Of a stretch of DNA of 64,000 nucleotides, positions 32,893 to 41,573 are shown piece after piece (the first letter of the stretch is position 1; each line of letters starts with the position of its first letter). The stretch covers positions 22,176-86,175 of the forward strand of contig CACCIT010000002.1 of NCBI GenBank assembly GCA_902546145.1, given 5' to 3'. Position numbers and translations under genes: made by a program. The notes under the pieces are model-generated. The model was not told where the DNA came from, searched no databases, and saw only the letters and a list, made by a program, of their open reading frames with translations. The stretch comes from an uncultured Pelagibacteraceae bacterium. GTDB lineage: Bacteria; Pseudomonadota; Alphaproteobacteria; Pelagibacterales; Pelagibacteraceae.

Positions 32893-33546
32893 GTGAAAAC
32901 AGCATTACTATTTGGTGCAACTGGATTAGTTGGAGGTCATATTCTCAATCAACTTATTCAGAATGATGATTATTCTAAAATTAAAATATTTGTCCGTTCT
33001 TCAATTCAAATAAACAACTCAAAAATTGAAGTAATTCAAACTGATTTTATTAATTTAGAAAAGCATAAAGAACAGATTGTGGGAGATGAATGTTATTTTT
33101 GTATTGGGACAACAAAAAAGAATTCTCCTGATAAAAATGAATATCAAAGAATTGAATTAGATATCCCAAAACAAGTGGCTCAAATTGCAAAATCTAACGA
33201 TATTAAATCATATTTTTTTGTATCTTCAGGATATGCAAATTCTAAAAGTTCAGGAGATTATTTAAAATATAAAGGCCTAGTAGAAGAAGAGATCTTGAGT
33301 TTAGGTTTTTCTAAAATAGGAATTATGAGACCCTCATTTATATTGGGTAACAGAAAAGAATTTAGATTGGGTGAGAAAATAGGAATAATAATTTTTAAGC
33401 TTCTTAACCCTTTATTTGTTGGACCATTAAAGAAAATGAGATCAATTCATTCAAAAACAATTGCAAAAGCTATGATTAAACTTGCAAATAATAATATTGA
33501 TCAAAAAATTTTTGAATCAGATCAAATTTCAGATTTAGTAAAATAA
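32893..33546 (+). CDS. NAD(P)-binding oxidoreductase, HTATIP2/YwnB-like
   Basis: A 217-residue Rossmann protein starting at GTG 32893, 3 bp after aspC. The dinucleotide motif is LFGATGLVGGHILNQL, and FFVSSGYANSKSSGDYLKYKGLVEEE holds a possible YxxxK (YLKYK). The rest (LGFSKIGIMRPSFILGNR, VGPLKKMRSIHSKTIAKAM) matches the atypical SDR group that includes TIP30-like proteins. Substrate is unknown. It is convergent with the following epimerase-type gene at a 3 bp gap. Confidence 0.72.
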   Translation: MKTALLFGATGLVGGHILNQLIQNDDYSKIKIFVRSSIQINNSKIEVIQTDFINLEKHKEQIVGDECYFCIGTTKKNSPDKNEYQRIELDIPKQVAQIAKSNDIKSYFFVSSGYANSKSSGDYLKYKGLVEEEILSLGFSKIGIMRPSFILGNRKEFRLGEKIGIIIFKLLNPLFVGPLKKMRSIHSKTIAKAMIKLANNNIDQKIFESDQISDLVK

Positions 33547-33549
33547 ACT

Positions 33550-34572
33550 TTATACCATACCTAATCTAACTACAGATTTTCCTGCATCAATCAAAGCACC
33601 ACTTGCTGGTTTAAACTCAAAACCAATTAATTCTTCAGCATATTTTGTCTCTGGTTTCATCTCTAGTTCAAGATCAGGTATCATAGTTTTTGCACTCGAA
33701 TCCAACATGCTAATAAACTTAACCATAAAATTTGGTAAAGTTTTTTTAGGTAGTTTTTTTGCATACTCTGGTAATGCTTCAGCTAAAATTTTTGATGTTT
33801 CAAGTAGTGTTTTAACTTCTTTACCAATAATTAATCTTCTGCCACCAACTTTTGAGTTTCCTAAGCAAGCAACATGAGATTTTGCAACATCTTTAATATC
33901 GGATATTAATATTCCCCATTTAGGAGTTGCTGGAAATTTTCCTTTTAAAAATTGTTTTACATATTCAATCGAGGTTCCACCTTTGGTATCCAAAGCATCT
34001 CCAAATACACCACCAGGATTTATACAGGTTAGTTTATTTTTAATTCCGTTACTTTCCATTAATTCCCAGGCTGCTTTTTCAGCAACTGTTTTGGATAGAA
34101 AATAATCATTAACTCCTTCAACCCAATTTTCATCAGTCCAATCATTTTCACTAAATGAATAAGGATTTGATCTATTTGGCTTTCTAAACATTGCTGCTAT
34201 CGAAGATGTAACTACAAATTGTTCTGCATTTGCTTTAATACCAGCGTTTAAAACTCTTAAAGTTCCATCTTTTGCAACTGGTATTAAATTTTCTCTATTT
34301 TTTGAAACCTTCATTGGAAAAGGGGAGGCTATATGCATAATATACCTGCATCCCTTTGCAGCTTCTTCCCAACCTTCATCACTTAAAAGATCAAGTTTAA
34401 TAAAGGATAACTTATCTATCGAAGCATGTTTGCTAATCGTTTCTTTCGTTTGAGAGATTACATCGTCACTTCTAACAGTACCCAAAACCTCATAACCTGA
34501 ATTTAATAATTCTATTGCAGTATGTTTAGCAATCCATCCACTTATTCCAGTTAATAATACCTTATCTGCCAT
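33550..34572 (-). CDS. NAD-dependent epimerase / dihydroflavonol-reductase-like SDR
   Basis: A 340-residue extended SDR. The N-terminus is VLLTGISGWIAKHTAIELLNSGYEVLGTVRS (modified GxxGxxG motif), with IMHIASPFPM, VTSSIAAMF and catalytic YFLSKTVAEKAAW (YxxxK). CINPGGVFGD follows. This is the layout of dihydroflavonol-4-reductase-like and related aldehyde/ketone reductases found widely in marine bacteria. Its natural substrate cannot be inferred. Genes on both sides face away or converge, so it appears to be a single-gene unit. Confidence 0.8.
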   Translation of the reverse strand: MADKVLLTGISGWIAKHTAIELLNSGYEVLGTVRSDDVISQTKETISKHASIDKLSFIKLDLLSDEGWEEAAKGCRYIMHIASPFPMKVSKNRENLIPVAKDGTLRVLNAGIKANAEQFVVTSSIAAMFRKPNRSNPYSFSENDWTDENWVEGVNDYFLSKTVAEKAAWELMESNGIKNKLTCINPGGVFGDALDTKGGTSIEYVKQFLKGKFPATPKWGILISDIKDVAKSHVACLGNSKVGGRRLIIGKEVKTLLETSKILAEALPEYAKKLPKKTLPNFMVKFISMLDSSAKTMIPDLELEMKPETKYAEELIGFEFKPASGALIDAGKSVVRLGMV

Positions 34573-34612
34573 TATATTTACCTTTCTATTTCTTATTAGT
34601 TTTAATCTCGAA

Positions 34613-35557
34613 TTAGTGAGATAGGAATTTTTCAGCTTCTAATGCTGCCATACAACCCATTCCTGCTGCTGTAACTGCTTGTCGAAAAGTTTTATCTTTA
34701 ACATCACCTGCAGCATAAACTCCAGGAATGTTTGTTTCAGTAGAATCTGGTTTAGTAATCAGGTAACCTTCTTTATCCATTTCTAATTGATCTTTGAAAA
34801 GCTGAGTAGCTGGATCATGACCAATAGCAATAAATAATCCATCTAATTTTATTTCTTCTGTTTTTTCAGTTTTTAAGTTTTTAATTTTTATACCCTTAAC
34901 ATTTTTGGGTTCACTATCACCCAAAACATCTTCAACTACAGAGTCCCAAACAATTTCAATTTTTTTATTTTCCATTAATTTCTTTTGAAGCATCTTTTCA
35001 GCTCTCAAACTATCTCGTCTATGAATTAATTTTACTTTTGATGCGAATTTTGTAAGAAACATAGCTTCTTCTACCGCAGCATTACCACCACCAACTACCG
35101 CAACTTCTTTGTCTTTAAAAAAGAAACCATCACATGTAGCACATGCTGAAACACCAAACCCTCTAAATTCTTGTTCAGACTTTATATTTAGCCATCTTGC
35201 TTGTGCACCTGTTGAAATAATTATGCTATCCGCGGTATATTTTTGTCCACTATCACCCACAGCTTCAAATGGTGTAGATTTTAAATTTACTGAGCCGATA
35301 TGATCTTCAATCATTTCTGTTCCAACAGCTTTTGCTTGATCTCTCATTTGATCCATTAACCACGGTCCTTGAATTACTTCTGCAAATCCTGGAAAATTTT
35401 CTACATCAGTTGTTGTTGTTAACTGTCCACCTGGTTGAGCGCCGTGAACAAGAATAGGATTTAACATTGCTCGTGCAGCATAAACAGCTGCTGTGTATCC
35501 GGCAGGACCAGATCCAATTATTAACACTTTTGTGTGTTTAGTTGGATTTTGACTCAT
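34613..35557 (-). CDS. trxB: Thioredoxin reductase
   Basis: FAD/NADPH flavoprotein reducing thioredoxin. FAD motif GSGPAGYTAAVYAARA, redox-active ACATCDGFFF (CATC near residues 144-147), NADPH motif VVGGGNAAVEEAMFLTKFA and the second FAD block GVYAAGDVKDKTFRQAVTAAGMG are all present. Its 314 residues are typical. It is transcribed alone, divergent from the ELM1 gene with 21 bp between starts. Confidence 0.96.
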   Translation of the reverse strand: MSQNPTKHTKVLIIGSGPAGYTAAVYAARAMLNPILVHGAQPGGQLTTTTDVENFPGFAEVIQGPWLMDQMRDQAKAVGTEMIEDHIGSVNLKSTPFEAVGDSGQKYTADSIIISTGAQARWLNIKSEQEFRGFGVSACATCDGFFFKDKEVAVVGGGNAAVEEAMFLTKFASKVKLIHRRDSLRAEKMLQKKLMENKKIEIVWDSVVEDVLGDSEPKNVKGIKIKNLKTEKTEEIKLDGLFIAIGHDPATQLFKDQLEMDKEGYLITKPDSTETNIPGVYAAGDVKDKTFRQAVTAAGMGCMAALEAEKFLSH

Positions 35558-35578
35558 ATGAAAGCTATATAGTGATAA

Positions 35579-36523
35579 ATGTCTAAATTAAAAGGTTTAT
35601 TATTAACTCAAGGTATGCATGGAATGATTAGTCAAGTCGAGGGACTTGCAAAAGCGCTTGATATTGATTTTACACACCACAAGGTTGAACTAAAAAATAT
35701 TTGGAAATTAGTTCCACCTAAATTTACTCCAATTTCTCAAAACGTTTATAAAAAAGTTAATGATATAGATTTTGATATAATAATCTCATGTGGAAGAAAG
35801 AGCGTAATTCCATCTATTCACTTAAAAAGTATTTCTAAAAAAAAGGTTTTTAATATTCATATCCAAGATCCAAAAATAGACTTTAAATATTTTGATTTTG
35901 TTGTTGCACCTGAACATGATGGAATAAATGGCGAAAATGTTATTAATACAAAAGGAGCAATTCATTATCTTTCAGAGAAAGAAATTGAAGAAAATAAAGA
36001 TTATTTAAAGTCCCTTATCAAACAAGATGAAAGAAAAGTTTGGTGCTTAATTATGGGTGGGCCAACTAAATACTATGATTATTCAACTAAAAATATGAAA
36101 CATATTTTCTCAATGTTTTATAAATTAATGAAAAAACATGATTTTCAATTAGTAGTAATCCCATCAATGAGAACCCCAATAAATACAATTCATTATGCTA
36201 AAGAGTTTTTTGGAGAAAATCATACAGTGATTATGAATGTAGATAAAAAGGCATATTTATCTGCATTAGCTTTATCTGAAAATATCATTGTTACATGTGA
36301 CTCTAGCTCTATGATCTCAGAAGCTGCTTTGACAGGGAAACCAATTTATGTTGCTAATATTTTACCAAAAAAGAATGACAAAAGATTCCAAAGATTTAGA
36401 AATTTATTTAGAGAACTAAATATCACTAGAAACTTAGGTGAAGAAATAGAAAATTGGAACTATGAAAAGCTAGATGAAACGAATAGAGTAGCAAAAATAA
36501 TAAAAGAAAAAATTCAATCTTGA
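35579..36523 (+). CDS. ELM1-family (DUF1022) protein
   Basis: A 314-residue protein with the mitochondrial-fission ELM1 signature: LLLTQGMHGMISQVEGLAKAL, SCGRKSVIPSIHLKS, HIQDPKIDFKYFDFVVAPEHDG, and the glycosyltransferase-like IIVTCDSSSMISEAALTGKPIYV. Bacterial members are of unknown function and have a GT-B-like fold, so activity on nucleotide sugars or lipid A-type substrates is possible but unproven. The downstream 2OG oxygenase begins on its stop codon (TGATG), which suggests a shared pathway. Confidence 0.82.
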   Translation: MSKLKGLLLTQGMHGMISQVEGLAKALDIDFTHHKVELKNIWKLVPPKFTPISQNVYKKVNDIDFDIIISCGRKSVIPSIHLKSISKKKVFNIHIQDPKIDFKYFDFVVAPEHDGINGENVINTKGAIHYLSEKEIEENKDYLKSLIKQDERKVWCLIMGGPTKYYDYSTKNMKHIFSMFYKLMKKHDFQLVVIPSMRTPINTIHYAKEFFGENHTVIMNVDKKAYLSALALSENIIVTCDSSSMISEAALTGKPIYVANILPKKNDKRFQRFRNLFRELNITRNLGEEIENWNYEKLDETNRVAKIIKEKIQS

Positions 36524-37188
36524 TGTCATTTTTAAATTCTATAAAAAATAATTCAAAAAAATATGAAACACCATTTGATCATTGGGAATATAGCAATGCT
36601 TTATCAGAAGCAGCAATTGAAGAGATTGTTAAAGCAGATATTCCAGATTTAAGTCAGCATAATTTAAATTATGATGGAACTAGAGCAATAGATGGTGGTG
36701 CCGCTGAGTTTAGAGAAGGTATTTCGTCTGGTGGTAAAGCAATTAAATTTAGATGTTTTGTAACTAAAGAAAATAGTTCACAATTTCCAAGTCTTGTAAA
36801 ATTTATTAATGAGCTACAATCAAAAGAAACACACGAAACAATATCTAAAATGATCAATAAGGATTTATCTAATTCATATGTTAGAGTTGAAGTAATTTGT
36901 GATAGGGAAGGATTTTGGCTCAAACCGCACTGTGATATTAAAGAAAAATTAATGTCAGGATTGATTTTTGTTAATAAAACAAACGAGTCTGAGGATCTTG
37001 GTACAGATTTTTATAATGAAAAATTAGAGAAAATTAAAACACTGCCATACAGAAATAATTATGGATATCTTTTTACTAGTGGCCCAAACACCTGGCATGG
37101 AATGGAGAAAAAGAGCATTCTTAAAGAAAGACGGTGTTTACAAGTAAACTATGTGACTTTCGAAACTGATTGGAAAGTAAATAATTAA
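36523..37188 (+). CDS. 2-oxoglutarate/Fe(II) oxygenase-like protein
   Basis: A 221-residue protein from ATG 36523 (a TTG one codon earlier is also in frame). A double-stranded beta-helix with the iron ligands is visible: HxD in KPHCDIKEKLMSG (about residues 136-138), distal His in GPNTWHGMEKK and 2OG-binding Arg in KERRCLQVNY. This resembles prolyl-4-hydroxylase-type oxygenases acting on proteins or small molecules. Translational coupling with the ELM1-family gene suggests joint action, and the substrate is unknown. Its 3' end overlaps convergent HMA gene by 4 bp. Confidence 0.7.
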   Translation: MSFLNSIKNNSKKYETPFDHWEYSNALSEAAIEEIVKADIPDLSQHNLNYDGTRAIDGGAAEFREGISSGGKAIKFRCFVTKENSSQFPSLVKFINELQSKETHETISKMINKDLSNSYVRVEVICDREGFWLKPHCDIKEKLMSGLIFVNKTNESEDLGTDFYNEKLEKIKTLPYRNNYGYLFTSGPNTWHGMEKKSILKERRCLQVNYVTFETDWKVNN

Positions 37189-37523
37189 AATTTCTTTAAA
37201 GAAATTAGACCAGATTTTGGATCAATAATTTTCTCATTTAAAGTTGCAACTTTACCAACTGCAAAACCAGCATCTTCAATTACTTTTTTAAAGTCATCCT
37301 CTGAAAAATTAGGAGTATTTTCAAAGTTTATAAACGCAACTCCTTCAGGCCATGATACTTCAACATTACCTTCACCTGTTGCAGCTTTAAGTTCTTTCTC
37401 AACTTTTGCTTGGCAAGCCATACAAACCATTCCATCAACAACACCTATCATTGCAACTTCAGCTTTAGCAAAATTTTGCATTAATGAAGTTATAAATAAA
37501 ATAGTAATAAATAATTTTTTCAT
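37185..37523 (-). CDS. Secreted HMA-type metal-binding protein
   Basis: A 112-residue protein with a signal peptide (MKKLFITILFITSLMQNFAKA) and a heavy-metal-associated domain. The CxxC site is in VDGMVCMACQAKVEKEL (residues 33-36), and the ferredoxin-like fold continues with NVEVSWPEGVAFINFE and DDFKKVIEDAGFAVG. It may bind copper or a similar metal in the periplasm. A TATAAT on the minus strand (37537-37532) lies 37 bp from the centre of the pilus-type box at 37574, which it shares with the pilin. It may thus be co-regulated with the pilus. Confidence 0.78.
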   Translation of the reverse strand: MKKLFITILFITSLMQNFAKAEVAMIGVVDGMVCMACQAKVEKELKAATGEGNVEVSWPEGVAFINFENTPNFSEDDFKKVIEDAGFAVGKVATLNEKIIDPKSGLISLKKF

Positions 37524-37566
37524 AATAGCTGATTATAGTATTCATAAAAAAATTACCTTTTAAAGA

Positions 37567-37580
37567 CCCCCATTTTGGGG
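37567..37580. promoter_or_regulatory. Pilus-island box 1 (pilA / HMA gene)
   Basis: CCCCCATTTTGGGG lies between divergent genes. Its 11 bp core centre is 37574. A TGTAAT at 37611 toward pilA and a TATAAT at 37537 (minus) toward the HMA gene are each 37 bp from the centre. No TTGACA-like -35 is seen on either side, as expected of activator-dependent promoters. Confidence 0.65.
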
Positions 37581-37651
37581 CTTATGATTATTTAACTTTT
37601 TGGCTTTAGTTGTAATTTCTTAGCTTTGTTAACAAAATATTAAGGAGAGAA

Positions 37652-38152
37652 ATGAAAAAATTAAATACAAAAAAAGGTTTCTCATTAATTGAATTACTTG
37701 TTGTAATCGCAATTATTGGGGTTCTTTCTGCGGTAGGTATTACAGCTTATACTGGATACACTGCAAGTGCAAAAGAGCAGGCTGCTAGAACACAGTTTGC
37801 ACAAATGGTAAGCTTTGTTAATGCTGAAATCGCAAAATGTGCTTTAGGTTCTGGAGATTATAACTGGCCTTCAACGGCAACTAAAGATACTTGTTCTGAT
37901 GGTATAGATGCAAATACCGATGATAATATTGCAGATCAGCTTGTAAACGGTATGGGTTTTAAAAATCCGTATGACCAAACTACAACTGTAGGAACAGCAG
38001 CAACAAGTTATGTTAGACATGGAACTGATGCTAACGCTGATGGAGATGGTAAAATAACTATTTTTGCAGATGCCACAAACGACCTAGTGAAAATAACTCA
38101 GGAAGTAGTTGATGGAACTGTATTGAGCCAGACTATAAATACAGCAGACTAA
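37652..38152 (+). CDS. pilA: Type IV major pilin (PilA-like)
   Basis: A 166-residue type IVa-like pilin. The leader MKKLNTKKG ends at Gly9 and is followed by FSLIELLVVIAIIGVLSAVGI, with Glu at mature position 5, the site for prepilin peptidase processing and N-methylation. Cys63 and Cys81 could form a disulfide. Residues 126-135 (DANADGDGKI) look like an acidic calcium-binding loop. A strong AAGGAG ribosome site (37642-37647) suggests high expression. It is a single-gene unit with its own box upstream and a terminator after it. That it is the major pilin is inferred from its size and isolation from the minor-pilin operon. Confidence 0.9.
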   Translation: MKKLNTKKGFSLIELLVVIAIIGVLSAVGITAYTGYTASAKEQAARTQFAQMVSFVNAEIAKCALGSGDYNWPSTATKDTCSDGIDANTDDNIADQLVNGMGFKNPYDQTTTVGTAATSYVRHGTDANADGDGKITIFADATNDLVKITQEVVDGTVLSQTINTAD

Positions 38153-38170
38153 TTAAATTATAAATTTATG

Positions 38171-38202
38171 TTGATCAGGGTATAGTTTTTGACCCTGATC
38201 AA
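38171..38202. terminator. Bidirectional hairpin terminator between pilA and rsbW-like gene
   Basis: TTGATCAGGGT (38171-38181) and ACCCTGATCAA (38192-38202) form a perfect 11 bp stem with a 10-nt T-rich loop. It sits exactly between convergent pilA and the RsbW-like gene, whose TGA stop lies in the stem. No long T-run follows either side, so efficiency is uncertain. Confidence 0.65.
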
Positions 38203-38600
38203 CTAACTTTCTTACTCATTGTTAGATGATTTGTAAAACTTTTTGAGTTTTTGTTCCATTTTACACTATCCATAATTGTTTTGATGAAATAAGTACCAAG
38301 ACCACCAGGTTTTATTGCTTTTAGATTTCTAGGTTTAATATTATTTTTATTAACCTTAATGCCATTGTCATACAAGTGAATTAGAAATTTTTTATTTTTA
38401 AATTCTAATTTAATTTTGATGATGTTGTTTTTATTTTCTCCTTCATAAGCATGTTTAATTATATTGGTGACAGCTTCATCAACTGCAAGCTGGATATTTT
38501 TAATTATTTTTAAGTCTACTTCGTAAATTTTGAGAAAATCTTTGATTGTAGCCCTTATTTTTTTAAGATTGCTTAATGTTGCAGGGTAAGATTTTTTCAT
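38199..38600 (-). CDS. RsbW-like anti-sigma/anti-regulator serine kinase
   Basis: A 133-residue GHKL ATPase of the RsbW/SpoIIAB type without sensor domains. The N box is IQLAVDEAVTNIIKHAYEG (residues 40-58), G1 is IHLYDNGIKV, and G2 is KPGGLGTYFIKTIMDSV. Such proteins bind and inhibit a partner (often a sigma factor) and phosphorylate a STAS antagonist on Ser. A STAS protein (61481) and a SpoIIE phosphatase (42261) occur in the same island, completing a partner-switching set. It is transcribed divergently from the barrel gene across box 2. Confidence 0.85.
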   Translation of the reverse strand: MKKSYPATLSNLKKIRATIKDFLKIYEVDLKIIKNIQLAVDEAVTNIIKHAYEGENKNNIIKIKLEFKNKKFLIHLYDNGIKVNKNNIKPRNLKAIKPGGLGTYFIKTIMDSVKWNKNSKSFTNHLTMSKKVS

Positions 38601-38654
38601 GTGCCCAAAGTACTTAATTTTTATGATTATAAAAGGTTTTAAAATAAATGGTTA

Positions 38655-38666
38655 CCCAAAATGGGG
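38655..38666. promoter_or_regulatory. Pilus-island box 2 (rsbW-like / barrel gene)
   Basis: CCCAAAATGGGG with flanking TA before it. Its centre, 38660, lies between divergent starts at 38600 and 38719. TATGAT at 38698 is 38 bp from the centre on the plus side. On the minus side a CATAAA at 38625 (35 bp) and a better TATAAT at 38631 (29 bp) are candidates. The core is identical to box 1 read on the other strand. Confidence 0.65.
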
Positions 38667-38718
38667 CTATTGCTTAAATTATTTTTAGATTTAGACGTAT
38701 GATCAAATTCAAATAATC

Positions 38719-40026
38719 ATGAAAAAAGTTCCAAGAAACAACACTTACTTATTAATTTTAATTTTTTTCTTTAATGTAGTTAGTGCTAATTCACAAATTT
38801 CTTTTGAACAAATTTTAAAAAATCCAAACGATTTAAAATTAAATTTAAAATACGCAAAAGAACAGGAAGATTTAGGGAATTTTAAGTCTGTAATTTCAAC
38901 ACTTGAAAGATTAACAAGTTTATATCCAGAAAATATTGATCTTAAAATGTATTACTTGTCCATTTCTTTGAGGATAGACTCTGTTGAGAGAACTATACAA
39001 ATAATTGATGAAATAAAGAACAGTGAACAATTAACAGCAGAAATTAATGCTGAGATAGATATTATTTTACAAAATCTAAATAACACAGCTAATGCAAATG
39101 AAAATAAGTGGAATGGATATATTGATATTTCTTTAAGTCATACTTATCACACCAATATCAATAATTTATCAGATTCAGGTACATTCTATGTAAGCGATTC
39201 TATTAGTAATTACGCAACTAATGAAATTGAAAACGATACATTAGAAATACCAAGTATTAGAATTGGTGGTTTTAAAAAACTAAGTGATAATTCAAATATT
39301 AATCTTAATATTGGATTATCAGATACAAATCAAAATAAAGACAAATCTGAAGAGAAAGATTTAAATTCAGTATTTTTAAATCATAATTATTTTAAAGATA
39401 AAAACTTATTAAGCACAACTTTTAGTTTTAATAAATCTAACTATAGAAACCAAGCAGATATCAATACTATCAATTTTGGATTACGAGATAAGTATTCAAT
39501 AAATAAAAATCATTTTTTCATTGGTGGGATAAATTATACAAAAAATACTTATAATCAGAACAATACTTTTTCTACAACTAGAGAAAAAAATAATTATTTT
39601 GTGTCGGGTAACATTGGTTACGAATTTATTTTCTCCAATAATAAATTTTTATTTGATTATAAAGATGGAGAATCTAAGGCAATCGCTGATCAATATGGAT
39701 ATAAACAGGAAAAATATTTAATTAGTTATTTCAGATACTTTGATTTTGGAACATTCAATTTTAGTAAATCTTTTACAGAAAATGAATATGAAATAGCTGA
39801 TACATTTGTACTTTCAAGCACTGTACGAGATGATGAATTAGATACGACCTCAATTAGTTTAAATGGAGAATTGGTTAATTTATACTTCTTAAACAAATTT
39901 AAATTTTTTGAAGATATTTATTATAATCTTTCTTTTTCAAAAATTGATAGTACATCTAACATCTTAAATTATAATTATGAAAAAGAAATTCATAATATAG
40001 GTTTAACAAAAAGGATAAACTTTTGA
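38719..40026 (+). CDS. Outer-membrane protein with TPR domain and beta-barrel
   Basis: A 435-residue protein. A signal peptide (NTYLLILIFFFNVVSANS) is followed by TPR-like helices to about residue 125 (LKYAKEQEDLGNFKSVISTLERLTSLYPENIDLKM). From about residue 130 there are alternating amphipathic strands (GYIDISLSHTYHT, SNINLNIGLSDT, NKFLFDYKDG), and the protein ends in Phe (GLTKRINF), as outer-membrane barrels do. This recalls PgaA/BcsC/SLAM-like TPR-plus-barrel proteins, but homology is not shown. FecR1 starts on its stop codon (TTGA overlap), so it probably feeds the same signalling pathway or exports a product. Confidence 0.7.
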   Translation: MKKVPRNNTYLLILIFFFNVVSANSQISFEQILKNPNDLKLNLKYAKEQEDLGNFKSVISTLERLTSLYPENIDLKMYYLSISLRIDSVERTIQIIDEIKNSEQLTAEINAEIDIILQNLNNTANANENKWNGYIDISLSHTYHTNINNLSDSGTFYVSDSISNYATNEIENDTLEIPSIRIGGFKKLSDNSNINLNIGLSDTNQNKDKSEEKDLNSVFLNHNYFKDKNLLSTTFSFNKSNYRNQADINTINFGLRDKYSINKNHFFIGGINYTKNTYNQNNTFSTTREKNNYFVSGNIGYEFIFSNNKFLFDYKDGESKAIADQYGYKQEKYLISYFRYFDFGTFNFSKSFTENEYEIADTFVLSSTVRDDELDTTSISLNGELVNLYFLNKFKFFEDIYYNLSFSKIDSTSNILNYNYEKEIHNIGLTKRINF

Positions 40027-41519
40027 AAAAAATATTTTTAATAATTCTGATCTTACTTTTGCCTAGCAAGCTTTTTGCACAAAAACAGGTAATCGGTACA
40101 GTTACTTTAGCAATTGGTGAGGTTAAAACTAACGACAATAGAACCTTAAGTGCTGGGGATCCAATTTATTTTAACGATACTATTATTGCAGGGGATAATT
40201 CAAAATCTCAAATTATATTGTTAGATGAAACTGTTATGATGATAGGAGCAGGAACTGAACTTATAATTGATGAATTTGTATTTAATCCCGGTGACTTTGA
40301 AGGCAAAATAACAACTACAATAAAGCAAGGTAGTATCAAAGTTTTATCAGGTAAAATTAGTGAAACTAACCCTGAAGACTTAGTAGTAAAAACACCTGCT
40401 GGAACTATTGGAACTAGAGGAACTGAATTTCAGGCTTTAGTAGATGAGGAGGATGGTGATAGCAAAATACTTCTAATCGGGCCTGGACCAAATAACACAT
40501 TAGGTTTAAGACCAGGAGAAGTTGAGGTTTTTAACCAATTTGGCAGTGTTATTTTAGATCAACCTTTTTTATTTACGCAATTTAGTCAAGATCAAGCTCC
40601 TCAAGAACCTATTGTGATTTCAGAACAAGATTTTAATGATTTTGTAAGAATACTTGAGGCTAGAAATGAGATTTCTGAAGATGAACAAATTCAAGAAGCT
40701 GTAAAAGAAGGACTGCTTATATCTGGAAAAGAAAGTGGAAGTGAATTAGTTGCTGAAGTAATTGATATCGTTTTAAAGAAGGAAGATGGTGGCGCAACTG
40801 CAGAAACCTTATCTGCAGCGTTAGGAGTAAGTGTTGAGGAATTATTTGGTGATGAATATAAAGAAGAATTCGAGAGCGAAAGTGAGGCAAATAAAGTTGT
40901 AATTGCAAACGGTGAATTCGGTGATGCCGTTGCTATGATCACTAGATATGGAGGAACTGACCAGGGCAATTCAACTTATGCTGATCTTGCAGGCATAGCA
41001 TCAGGAACTTACACCTATCAAGCAACAGGTATTAATGGAGCAGCAGCTACAGGCTCAGGAAGTGGAACTATCGACTCAACTGTGGTGATTGACTTTGCTG
41101 CTAAAACAATCACACAAACAGTTTCTGGAACAGTTGCTTTAGGATCAGATTCAAGCAGAACTTTTTCAGATATTTCAAAAGAGCATAGTTATACAAGTTC
41201 ATCATCAAATGTTGAAGCTGATCAAAATGTAATTATCGCAAGCAATGGAAATGCTTCTGCGGACAACACTAATTTTTCAGGAACTCCACAAGCAGCAGAT
41301 TCTGATAATAAATCAGATTTTGTAGACAGTGGTACTAATTCATATTTTTTAAATAACGAATTCACCTCAAGTAATATTAAACTTGGATCTGGAATAAATA
41401 ATGATCCAATCGCATACGCTGGGCACATGAATTTAGTAGTTGAAAATATAGACAATACAAATTCTATGGTTAATCAATTAAGTTTCTCAAGAACTGGAAT
41501 AACACCTAAAAAAGATTAG
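40023..41519 (+). CDS. Large FecR-domain periplasmic protein (FecR1)
   Basis: A 498-residue protein with TTG start overlapping the barrel gene's TGA. A signal peptide (MKKIFLIILILLLPSKLFA) is followed by a FecR domain: VTLAIGEVKTNDNRTLSAGD, DNSKSQIILLDETVMMIGAGTEL, IKQGSIKVLSGK and the hallmark KTPAGTIGTRGTEF (near residues 123-136). The C-terminal 250 residues are acidic and then Ser/Thr/Gly-rich and beta-like (TYTYQATGINGAAATGSGSG), of no known family. FecR domains elsewhere couple outer-membrane events to inner-membrane regulators. It is cotranscribed with the barrel gene and followed by box 3. Confidence 0.82.
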   Translation: MKKIFLIILILLLPSKLFAQKQVIGTVTLAIGEVKTNDNRTLSAGDPIYFNDTIIAGDNSKSQIILLDETVMMIGAGTELIIDEFVFNPGDFEGKITTTIKQGSIKVLSGKISETNPEDLVVKTPAGTIGTRGTEFQALVDEEDGDSKILLIGPGPNNTLGLRPGEVEVFNQFGSVILDQPFLFTQFSQDQAPQEPIVISEQDFNDFVRILEARNEISEDEQIQEAVKEGLLISGKESGSELVAEVIDIVLKKEDGGATAETLSAALGVSVEELFGDEYKEEFESESEANKVVIANGEFGDAVAMITRYGGTDQGNSTYADLAGIASGTYTYQATGINGAAATGSGSGTIDSTVVIDFAAKTITQTVSGTVALGSDSSRTFSDISKEHSYTSSSSNVEADQNVIIASNGNASADNTNFSGTPQAADSDNKSDFVDSGTNSYFLNNEFTSSNIKLGSGINNDPIAYAGHMNLVVENIDNTNSMVNQLSFSRTGITPKKD

Positions 41520-41524
41520 TTAGA

Positions 41525-41540
41525 CCCCCCATTTTAGGTA
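41525..41540. promoter_or_regulatory. Pilus-island box 3 (FecR2 / CHASE2-SpoIIE)
   Basis: CCCCCCATTTTAGGTA, 6 bp after the FecR1 stop and before FecR2. It is the exact reverse complement of box 4, and in gene orientation the two agree over CCCCCCATTTTAGGTAGT. The centre is 41533. Only a weak TAGTAA at 41569 lies at the expected distance (36 bp). Confidence 0.6.
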
Positions 41541-41573
41541 GTACAATTAAAAACATCAAATATTTAAATAGTA

